Assembly (NCBI GenBank): GCA_013396635.1
Contig: WBMW01003950.1
Location: forward strand, 2,209,308-2,273,307
Direction: 5' to 3'
DNA from: Penelope pileata
Taxonomy: Eukaryota; Chordata; Aves; Galliformes; Cracidae
DNA length: 64,000 nucleotides
In this document: positions 51,115 through 60,119 of the stretch, piece after piece
How positions within the stretch are numbered: the first letter of the stretch is position 1
How the letters are laid out: every line of letters starts with the position of its first letter
Position numbers and translations under genes: made by a program
The notes under the pieces: model-generated
What the model was told of the DNA's origin: nothing
Seen by the model: the letters and a program-made list of their open reading frames with translations, nothing else
Database searches by the model: none

Positions 51115-52291
51115 TGTGGCGGGTGTTCTGTATAGATACATATAAAGTCTGTGCCATGAAAAAGAAAAGGATGTCTAAGTAAATCCTAGCACCCCTGTGA
51201 TGGTTTACACTGCGCCATCTCCAGCACTGCTCACGGTCTTGGTTCCTGCAGGAGCCCAAGGCTGGTACCTGCTCTCTGCGTAGCCCTGTACATTGGCTCA
51301 TTTAGATGAGAGTTTGTGTTGGCTGAATTAAAAGGAAGTCATTTAATAGATGGCCAGAGAAAAGCCTGTAATACTGATGCACCCCAAGCTCCTGGCGAAA
51401 CCTTTGCAATGTGTATGTTTACATTGAGGGTTTGTACACAGAGTGACTGTGGGGCAAATATCCCTATCTGGATAAGTTGGCTTGAAAGAGCCGACAATAT
51501 GAACAGAGAAAGTGCCAGCGTGCTGGACGGAGTGAAATCTAGGTCTGTCTCTGTGCCTATGTGTCATTTCTTCGTTTGCTTAAGGTATTTGAAGTTTCTC
51601 AAGCGGTGCCTGCGTAGCCTTGGGTAGCCGTACAGTCTGAGAAACAAAGTATGCTTGCTGAAGGGAAACACTTTATATATTAGCATGGCTGCACTGATCT
51701 ATGGCAAGCCTTTTTTGATTTTTCTGGTGAACTCATTCCCTGTTAGACTTTGCGTCAATGGTCCTTTTCACAGAAGGAGCTGTAGGGGATGCTTCTGGTT
51801 TGGCCTGCCCTGGGGTTCCAATTACCATTTGCAGAAGGTTGTCTTCTTGGCAATGTGTGCCCTTAGCTTTCCCGTTGTGGTTTCATCTTTCCTTTTTGCC
51901 TGGAATTTCCTTCTTGCTTGAAATCCACTTGGAATTTTCTTCTTCTAGTGCTTCTTTCTGGTTTCAGTAAGCAGTTTCTGCAGATCTCCGGGTGAAAGAT
52001 TCCTTTGAATAACTTGTTCATTTATTTTTCAATCCTCATTTTTAAGATAAATATCACAGGGCTGTGGTGGTTTGAGGTTGTTGTTGTTGCCTTTTTGTTT
52101 GGCTCGTTGTTGGTTTTTTTCTTTGGAGTGGGAGACAGGGAGAACTGCATCTTCTTCCAGGGAAGACAGTATTACTGATTATGCAGTGGAGATTATTTCT
52201 TTGTGGCTCATATACTTAGTCAAACTTGTGCGTACTATTTAAGTCAAAATAATGCTTCTCCATCTGTACAACCCTCCCCCTCCCCCCCAAA
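51115..52291. other. Non-coding DNA between CR1 and broken LTR
   Basis: No gene is recognised. A T/G-rich stretch at about 52062-52130 begins with TGTGGTGGTTTGAG, which resembles the LTR start at 24677-24690, but the match does not continue. A C-rich run at 52270-52288 leads up to the undetermined base at 52292. Confidence 0.5.
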
Positions 52292-52292
52292 N
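52292..52292. other. Undetermined base (n)
   Basis: A single n lies right after a C/A homopolymer stretch and about ten bases before recognisable LTR sequence resumes. It may mark a collapsed or joined gap rather than one uncertain base. Confidence 0.8.
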
Positions 52293-52301
52293 CCCATTCT
52301 T

Positions 52302-52477
52302 GTCCCCTCCTAGCTCCCTGTGGCCCCCCCAGCCTCTTCACTCTCCTGGCAGAGACATACAAATGTCCTTGGTTCTGTTCAGCGCTGCCGGGTGTTATCA
52401 GCCATGTTTTCTTTCTAGAACCAAAACACAGCTTTGTAGCAGACACTGAGAGAAAGTTTCAGTTAGAAACTAAGACA
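52302..52477 (-). mobile_element. Partial ERVK-type LTR, minus strand
   Basis: These 176 bases match 25003-25180 of the solo LTR with six substitutions and one 2-base indel by eye (about 97% identity). The right end, with the ACTAAGACA terminus, is intact. The rest of the LTR, including the promoter motifs, is missing from the left side. That side carries the undetermined base, so the loss may be real or an assembly artefact. Confidence 0.88.
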
Positions 52478-54202
52478 CAAATATCCATTTTTAGGGGGTT
52501 AGGAAACTACACGTGTTATTCTTATGCATCCTACAGCCCCCTCCCACACGGGGTACTCCTGCAGTCCACTCCTCCCAAACCCATGCCACTCACTCCCATG
52601 ACAAAGGTGCAGAGGAGGAATTTGAAGATACTTGTACTGCTGGATTTGGGGTATGCTTTTTGAGAACTGCTTGGAAATGCATGGTGTAGGACAGGATTTT
52701 TAACCTTGTCTAATACATTGGCTTGAGTTTGTGACATAAGTTTGGAAAAGCTGGAAGTAGAGGGTAGTACTTAAATAGGTCATGGAGGTAGTAGAGGAAT
52801 GGCCTGATGGCAGAGAAGATCAGGAAGAATGATCCAAGGCCCTGTCTGTCCTTGATTCTTTTTCCTTCTCTGCTGTTCGTGCTTTCAACCCTTCTGATCC
52901 AGTACTGGTAGCAATACTGGAAACCTTTCACTGACAAGAAGCATGTGCTGCTTGAGTCCACCAGGGTGTTGAGTCAAAATCCACTAAGTTGGGAAAAATC
53001 ATTCCTAAGTTTTCAGAGAGGAGCAGCTCCCCAAATGGGATTTGGGCTGAGTTTAGTTAGTTGTGTCCAAACCCGCAGTCCTCTGTAACCTCACGTGGCT
53101 GATGGCTGAATCCTGGATGCTTACCCAGACATCTGAAGCCCTGCCATTGAGCGTGCCCAGAGACGTGTCGGCCTTGACAGAGCCAAGCAGCTCAGTGCCA
53201 GCCCCTTGCCCGCATTCTCTTTTCCAGCAGCAGATGTGGCACTCATCCTCGTGTGTGTTTGCAATGTCCTCCCAGATCACTCTGTAAAAAGGCTGTTGTG
53301 GGCTATTGCCTTCATTTGAAATACAGCCAGGACAGGGATGCTGCTGCTGCAGTTTCTGCCATCCTTATCCAACAGCCCAGAGGTGAGGATGCTTCCTGCC
53401 TGCTCTTTGATACGGGCTCAGTCTCCTCTTTCACCTAACAGACTCAGAGCACCTTTCCATTCTCCAGTGAGCATCCAAACCACCAGAACTGTGTGCAGTC
53501 CCCTCTCCTTCTGCTGTCATCATTAATAGAGGGATTCATTGGGAAACTGCTAAGTGCAATAAATGGAGCATGTGTGTACATGAAGGGTGGAAGAGAAGGG
53601 TTCCGCTACTTGATTTTTCCAGAAATCATCCATGTGGCTTATTTTTTCTAAAAGATATAAACAGTCCTTGGGGAGGGAGATCACTGCTTGAAGGCTTTGG
53701 AGAGGTCTGCATGTCCCAGTGGTGCTGCATCCAGGAAATGTACAGGAAAGATGGCTTTTGCATTCTCGGTCCCAGTGTGGTACTTCAGAAGGATGCGTCG
53801 AGGTCCACGGAGAATTTGGCTTCCGATTCATCCTAAGATAAATCAGAAAAATGTGGAGACAGCTGCTGAAATAAACTGTTTGCAGATGAGGTTTCCCTGA
53901 AACCAGCAGGGTTTGACGTGCCATTTCCCAAGGGTTAGGAAAGCATGGGGCCAAACCAGGGTACATCCATGGAACATTTTGTATTTCACTGAGAGTAGTA
54001 GTATCTCTCAATTCACAAAGCCCGTGGGAAGAGAAAGGAGTTGCTTGTGTTTATTTCTTAGCTCTGGTGTTTTGCACAGCGTGGTACAAGAGATGAAGGG
54101 TAACAAACAAATATTTGGCTTATTGTGCTTTGCCATTGGCTTTGGTAACAACAGCTTGTTTGTGGGAGAACAAGGCTCGTGCCTGAGCTGCTATCTGCTT
54201 CA
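52478..54202. other. Non-coding DNA, no gene recognised
   Basis: Unique sequence with overlapping short frames on both strands at about 53050-54010. None shows a known domain or conserved splice structure. Confidence 0.55.
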
Positions 54203-54587
54203 TTTGTGCACATCAGTCTGGAGGAGGCTCAGGGGAGACCTCATTGCACTCTACAACTTCCTAAAGGGAGGTTGTGGTGGGGCGGGGGTCGGCCTCTTCT
54301 CCCAGATAACTAATGACATGATGAAAGGGAATGGCCACACGTTGCACCAGGGGAGATTTAGGTTAGATATAAGGAAAAACTTCTTCTCTCAGAGTGGTCA
54401 GGCACTGGAATGGCCTGCCTAGGGAGGTGGTGGAGTCACCGTCCCTGGCGGTGCTCAAGAAGCGTCTGGATGAGGTGCTAAGATTTAGTAGCTTAGTGGG
54501 TAGGGATGGTGATAGGAGGACGGTTGGACTAGATGATCTTGTAGGTCCTTTTCAACCTTGTGTTTCTGTGTTTCTATGATTCTATGA
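54203..54587 (+). mobile_element. CR1 LINE 3' end, plus strand
   Basis: It runs through the ORF2 end (GTCTGGAGGAGGCTCAGGGG, AACTTCCTAAAGGGAGGTTG, AGGGAGGTGGTGGAGTCACC) and the 3' UTR (GGTTGGACTAGATGATCTTG) to a tail of TTCTATGATTCTATGA. It is 5'-truncated. The 169-codon frame that enters it from the left is not a host gene. Confidence 0.96.
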
Positions 54588-55043
54588 GAATGATGGCAGC
54601 CACTGGCTCTACAGCTCCAGCTGTGACATACCTTCCAGAAAGGAGCAACATGAAGTAGTGAGTTATCATCTAGTTACGTTATCTGCTCCAAATATAAAAC
54701 GACCATAACGCCCTATTTGTGTTTCATAGGATTAAGAATCACCCAGAGAGTATTTTATAAATGATTTCTCTTTGGCCTTATATTGCCAGGGCAATTGGTT
54801 TTGCAATCCCAAATCAGGTCCTCCTACCTTACCCTAAGTCCAGCATTTGGTGAAATGCCTGACGTTTCCTCTTTATTAATGTTGTTATCAGACTCCACAA
54901 TGCCTCTGTTGTCCCCCAGGCAAGAAGTGCTATTCAGAGACACTCCTAGAGGCTGACAGCCTTTGTTCAGTTGAGAGTATTTTTGTCCAGAGCTGAAAGG
55001 TGCACTCCCATCACGAGATTGCCTGCACGTATTCAGCCCCACC
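54588..55043. other. Non-coding spacer between two CR1 copies
   Basis: Unique AT-rich sequence with no recognised element. Confidence 0.55.
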
Positions 55044-55261
55044 ATGTTAGGAGAAGGTTCTTCACCAGAGGGTGGTCGGGCCCTGGCACAGGCTCCCCAG
55101 GGCAGTGGTCACAGCACCAAGCTGCTGGAGTTCAAGAAGCATTTGGGCAGCCTACGTTTGATCTCAGATGTAGGGTTTGACTTTGGGTCGTCCTGTGTGG
55201 AGCAAGGAGTTGGACTGGATGAACCTTGGTCCCCTCCAACTTGGGGCATTCTGTGGTTCTT
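55044..55261 (+). mobile_element. CR1 LINE 3' end of another subfamily
   Basis: It contains GAAGGTTCTTCACCAGAGGG, CCCTGGCACAGGCTCCCCAG, GGCAGTGGTCACAGCACCAA, GGAGTTCAAGAAGCATTTGG and GTTGGACTGGATGAACCTTG. It ends in a mutated ATTCTGTGGTTCT tail. The 3' UTR differs from that of the copies at 51004 and 54203, so it belongs to a different, probably older, CR1 subfamily. Confidence 0.93.
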
Positions 55262-58200
55262 TCAGCGGAGGTGCACACTGTACAGCTGTCTTTAACCGTC
55301 TCTGTAAGCAGCCATGGCCTGCAGCTGTCACACAGCTAACCACTCTAATTGTTTGGGTGGGGTTCAGACTATAAAATCCTCTGTGTGGACGGGCCCCTCC
55401 CTTTTGTGAGCACGCAGGGATTACCAGCATCCAGGCTAGTTAGGTTGGGAGATGGGAGAGGGTTTGGGCCAACAGAGCGGTATGCTAAAAGATCACTAAT
55501 TCTGTCCCCAGTCTTCTTGATGCATGTCACGAGCTGATGCACAGTGAGCGGGCAATGTGCGTGTGTTTGTGACGACCTCCTAGGCCATCTCCCTAAGGAT
55601 ATGGAGATGGGGTCACAGTCGAAAATCAGACATTCCCCGTTACTCATTCTTCCCATTAAAGGATTGGAAGTTGTCTTCAAGAATTCCAAAATTTTATGCC
55701 AAGAACTTGCTGGGTGTGATCTATGTTGAACTATTAAGTTCTTCCATGAAGGGTGCCTTTCTGCTTTTATGCAAACTATGCTTTGGATCCCAGGCTTGCA
55801 GAGAAAATGGCCACTGTTCACATGTACTGTGCATGGTTAGCAGCTTGTAAATGATTTCTTCAATTGAAGTAAGAGAAATTTTTTCAAGTGAGATCTGAGA
55901 AGACTTCAGCTAGTCTCTAAACCTGGTACAGCTTGCTGTGGTGCCATGCTGGGTGTACAACTGATAGAGGCACAGCACTCAGCATGCAAGCAGCCGGCAG
56001 GAGATATTGCCCAGAGCACGTCTGCAAACAGTAAACACACCCAATGCCTAAACCAATTTATTATCTGGTGTGCGGGTACTACAGCTTTTATGTCCCACTC
56101 ATTGATTTTAGGCTACTGTGTCAGAGAAAGTGATGCTCTGTACTTAGCATGTGTGATTTCAGAGGTCTTAAACTGCGTGCAATGACACAAGCAATACTTA
56201 GCAGTGGTTTAAACAGTTATTATTATTATTAGGTCTCCCGAGAGATTACTGTTATTGCTGTCTGTAGGTTGTGATTTACAATAGTGTAATCATCTGAAAA
56301 GACTGCATTCTGTACAGCTTCTCAGATAATAGAAAGCCAAGCCAAGCAACACTTAGAGACACCAAATGGACCTAAATGTTTTATTACCTGAAGATGTATT
56401 ACTTTGCGACAGCCCACCCACCCGGCAGAGAAAAGTGGTTTGTAATCAGGACACACATACTAAAAGAGGAAACTAAGGGATTTCTGTGAATGCTAATAAT
56501 AGTGGTGCCATCAACCTCGGGCAACTGAAGTGTTTGGTAGTAATGCAGATACCGCTCGACTGCTCTTGTTTAAAAGAGCACGAAGTCAGTTTTTTTCCTG
56601 GAACCTAACATCAGGTCTGTGAAAGACTTCTTCCCTGAAGTGTTTCAGAACGAAAAAGCTATGTGCTATTTTGTCTGGGTATGTGAACCACATACATTAG
56701 AGTTCGCAAGAACCCTTAAAAGCCAGTGGTAAGTTTTCTAGTAATAAATTATTGTTCATTTATTAGCTTACTTATTCAGGAAAAGAATTATGCAAAGACA
56801 TTGAGCTTTTTTCTTAGTAGATGGGATTTACAAAAGCTTTTTAACCTTATGCAAGCTCATTTTTTATATTTTTCACCATAAGAAGTCTGCTCCTTTGCTT
56901 ACCTCAGTCTCCTGGTGCTTTGAGGGTTTTGACACTTTCAGGCCTCTGTCAAAGGAGATCAAGTCACGTCTCCCTGCACATGTTCGTTCCTCCTGTCCTC
57001 TGTGGAAGACCACATATAGCAACTCCACAGGGATCCAGAATGTCATGAGGAGAGAAAGCAGGGGAATATAGGACAGTGAAACACGGGGCTCCAGAATGAG
57101 CAGGCCCTCTCTGAATTGACCTTTGCTGCTGCCCAGGATGTGGGGCCAAGGCCATCCCTTGGTGGCAGAGGGAGCAAAGGCTGGGAGCTTCCATGGAGCA
57201 CAGACCTGCTGTACAAACCGGTGGGAAAGGAGCCCTGGCAATCCTGCCCTCCCACCTGGTAGGGATGGGATGGATGGAGGCAGCAACCACAGCTGCTGGG
57301 AGAGCTTTGTTCCTCGTGGCTGCTTGCACACACCCTTTCCCTCTGGAAAAGTTACCCCGCAGTGCCACTATCCCACAGGCTGCAGGCTGAAGCCATCCAT
57401 GTCCGCAGCATGTAACACACTCCGGTGATACTCCACAGGCAGCAACAGCTGCTATCAACAGATAGGTCCTCGCTGTGACTGCTGCCCTTCTGCTTCATGC
57501 ATATGACAGCACTATTAGTCAAAATATGTTCTCCCCAAGTCTGAAACAGCATTTGTCACTGCTTGTCTTTTCAAATGCCTTTCTTTTGTCCTCTCTGCAA
57601 TTTAAATTCAACTTCTTTTATTTATGTCCTGTAAGTGCTTTTAAATATAAATGCACTTCTCAATTTTCAGTTTTTCTGAAACTGACGATAACACATACTT
57701 TAAAAATACTCTGTGGCACAGAGTAGCTCTTCACTTATGCACATTTTCTGCTAGATACAGCGAGGCTGGTGTCGCTCAGTTCTCTCACAGAAGCCATTGG
57801 TGACAGCAGCTGGTCCAAAATCTACTCCCAGGAATAACTTAATTGGACCGATCAACACGTTGGCTACTAGATCTTATCATCTGCCTTCAGTTTCCTGCTA
57901 AAACAAATCCATTTAAATTGTTCCACACAGTAAACTACTGCTGGTCAGTGTAAAACTGCATGATTTCAGCGGCTGGCTTTCATTGAATACTACAGAGCTT
58001 CGTAACACTGAGAAAAAAGGGCCTGTAGCAAACAAGGGGAAAAACAAGGAATGGAAAGGGAATCCAGCAGCCACTGCATGGCTAGAAAGCACTGAGGAGA
58101 GGAGCCATCAACGTTTTTGCCAATCCGAAGCCATATTTACTTTTCTGATGCTGACTTATCCACCAAGACACTTAGGTTTTGAAAAGGAATGCATAATAGT

Positions 58201-58877
58201 TCAGTAGAAATTAGCTGAGAAAAGTAACACCTCCACACACAGCGCAGCAGTGCCGGGAACACTTCTGATAGGGAGGGAGCCTGTGCTCCCGAGCAGTCAT
58301 TCCCAAAGAATGTCAAAAATATTTGTGGGAGAGAACAAGTTGGTGAAATCTGATTTTCTAAGCTGGTGTCTGCTTATTTAAAGCAAAAGTGATCTTAGAG
58401 CTGTTCTGCATGTTTGCTTTTCATATCAATGTTAAGCTTATCTTATAAACACATCTTCAGTACATAAAGTAAGTTAAAACTCGGATGCAAAGAGAATGTG
58501 GCTTGGATGCTTACTGGCATGACGAGAGATATCCTGTCCTATTATTTTTTGTTCCGCGATACAGTTGTAGCATTATCTGATATCCAGGGCTTTGAAGGAT
58601 CTATTGTAAGCATGTCAAAGACTTTTAAAATTACTTTGTTTTTGTAAATATTAGATCACAAAAACCGAGGAATGAATCCCACATACATTCATTGAACAAT
58701 GTATCCCATTGTTAAGTGATTTTTCCTGTTTCGGGGTTGAAATTAAACTACCATTATTTATTCTTTCAATGAGAAAACGTCTGTTCCAATAATTATCATT
58801 GCTACAGAAATGTGCATTCAAGCAGCAGCTTAGACGTGAGCTGGTCCCCACCGTGTGCTCCCGGTGCACTCAAAGAG
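55262..58877. other. Intergenic DNA left of INO80C
   Basis: A short (ATT)n run is at about 56217-56231. A GC-rich patch at about 57080-57420 gives overlapping chance frames. AT-rich, repeat-free sequence lies at about 57740-58000. No exon or RNA gene is recognised. Confidence 0.55.
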
Positions 58878-58925
58878 GGGACTTGCACAAGGTCACAATG
58901 TCCGTCATGGAGCTCGGATGAGGTG
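58878..58925 (-). mobile_element. Possible MIR-type SINE remnant
   Basis: GGGACTTGCACAAGGTCACA and TCATGGAGCTCGGATGAGG resemble the antisense MIR core (GTGACTTGCCCAAGGTCACA, CAGTGGCAGAGCTGGGA), followed by a pyrimidine-rich stretch as in MIR. It is short and diverged, and tentative. Confidence 0.4.
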
Positions 58926-59589
58926 AGGACTGCTCTCTCTGCCCACTTCCCCCTAAGTTTGGTTTCAGAAAATTACAATTGTTTCTGAGGTCAGCAAGTA
59001 CTTGTCAGCACCCCAGCAAGAGTCTGAGCCCTCCTTCATTCTCCTTCCTCTAAAAGGTGATGACCTGCAGTTGCTATCGCTTACTCTCCTGGTACTTCGC
59101 AGTGCGAAGGTCAGTGACCTCACCTAGGAGGCCTTGCCTTGCTGAAGGCCATCTGGGTGTCAGAAAGTCACTGGACAGACAAATTCCTGTTTTTACAGCA
59201 CTCATTTCTAAAAAGTCTGAGAAAATAGTACTTTTTTTGTACTAATTAGTAACAATAATGTACAAACTAGCAGAGGCAGCAGAACAGTTGGGTTGTGGAA
59301 GGAAGCACTCAAAAACTGCGAAGTGTCACAATTAAGAGTTACCTGGTGATTTGGCTCAAGTCCATTATACACATTAAGATGTTTTAAAACAAGTCTGAGT
59401 CCAACTTTATGTATGCTGACAGTTCTTCAGTGCAAATACTTGTGTGAAGCTGTTGACTTCCACAGTGCTCCGTACCACAAGCAGCCATGACAATAGCAGC
59501 ACTCGGTATTTTAACTTCCATTTTTACAGGTGGAACAAGCTTTGCCATAGCCAAGTGGAAAGCACATCTGCAAGGCAGGTCTGGAAGCT
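58926..59589. other. Sequence just past the INO80C 3' end
   Basis: Unique AT-rich sequence with no recognised element. It could contain downstream poly(A) sites for longer INO80C transcripts. Confidence 0.5.
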
Positions 59590-59972
59590 GGGATGTCTTG
59601 GAACCTTTTCCTTTATTTAAAAGGCTGTTTATTCTTCTGGGCCAGAGCAGTACATAAAATATATAGGGTGGAGATGAAATCCTGTCTCTAAAGAAATTAA
59701 TATAACTCGGACATTATGGTGCCAATCCATATCCTTAAGGTCTAAGTTATTCTGTCCACCAAACCAAATTGCTTACAAATTGGCAAAATAACAAATACAA
59801 GCATTTACCAAAATTAAATCCATATGTTCATTCAAATCCGTGTCTCCTCAACTGTTTCCAGATGTAAATATCAACGGAGAGTTTTAAGGACCCTCAGTCC
59901 TGCAAGCAGTCTCCATCACGATTTTCAAACCTAGCCCCGTTCAGGAGTGACACACAACAATATTTGGTCTTT
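59590..59972 (-). other. INO80C: INO80C 3' untranslated region
   Basis: The UTR follows the TGA of the INO80C exon and runs leftward for roughly 380 bases to two AATAAA hexamers. It is AT-rich with no repeat recognised inside. The cleavage site is inferred to lie about 10-25 bases past the second hexamer, near 59590-59600. Longer isoforms using signals further left cannot be excluded. Confidence 0.75.
59612..59633 (-). terminator. Two poly(A) signals of INO80C
   Basis: Two canonical AATAAA hexamers lie on the minus strand, at 59628-59633 and 59612-59617, only 10 bases apart. They are the expected end of the INO80C transcript. Having two so close suggests slightly staggered cleavage rather than distinct long and short isoforms. 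Confidence 0.75.
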
Positions 59973-60104
59973 TCAGGAAACAATGCTTGTTGCTTTCCTC
60001 AGAGCCAGGTATCCTGTAACCACGTCTGAAGGGAGCATCCGAATATAGGCAAATTCTTCAATAGTGCTAAATCTCAGCTTGCTTTGGGGATCTGTATAAT
60101 TTGC
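59973..60104 (-). CDS. INO80C: INO80C last coding exon (partial gene)
   Basis: This exon encodes the C-terminal 43 residues plus stop of INO80 complex subunit C (homologue of yeast Ies6), a nuclear subunit of the INO80 ATP-dependent chromatin remodeller. Read on the minus strand, a pyrimidine-rich acceptor (TTTCTTTTTCAG) is followed in phase 0 by a frame beginning ANYTDP and containing DPQSKLRFSTIEEF and LPSDVVTGYLALRKATSIV, then TGA. This is the second half of the YL1 C-terminal domain typical of Ies6/INO80C and VPS72-type proteins. Compared with the human protein as I remember it, I see three differences: FAYIRM for FSYIRR (two), and a final S instead of P. The exon has no ATG because it is internal to the gene; upstream exons were looked for to 64000 and not found. 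There is no frameshift or premature stop. The canonical acceptor and the continuing 3' UTR argue against a processed pseudogene. Identification is from memory of the family, and I regard it as nearly certain. Confidence 0.95.
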   Translation of the reverse strand, partial: ANYTDPQSKLRFSTIEEFAYIRMLPSDVVTGYLALRKATSIVS

Positions 60105-60119
60105 CTGAAAAAGAAACAA
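60105..60119 (-). other. Splice acceptor of the last INO80C intron
   Basis: The minus strand reads through a T-rich run ending TTTCTTTTTCAG directly before the coding exon. It is a strong polypyrimidine tract with AG and fixes the exon start at 60104. Confidence 0.9.

Noticed and set aside
52062..52090. TGTGGTGGTTTGAG as a possible left end of the second LTR
   Set aside because: The resemblance to the LTR start lasts only about 12 bases and the following 180 bases do not match. An AAATATC shared by both flanks is AT-rich and wrongly placed.
53913..54422. 169-codon frame, plus strand
   Set aside because: Its second half is CR1 sequence and its first half is unique non-coding DNA joined by chance.
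57043..57458. Overlapping frames in a GC-rich patch on the minus strand
   Set aside because: Three phases are open at once, which is typical of stop-poor composition. No domain is seen.
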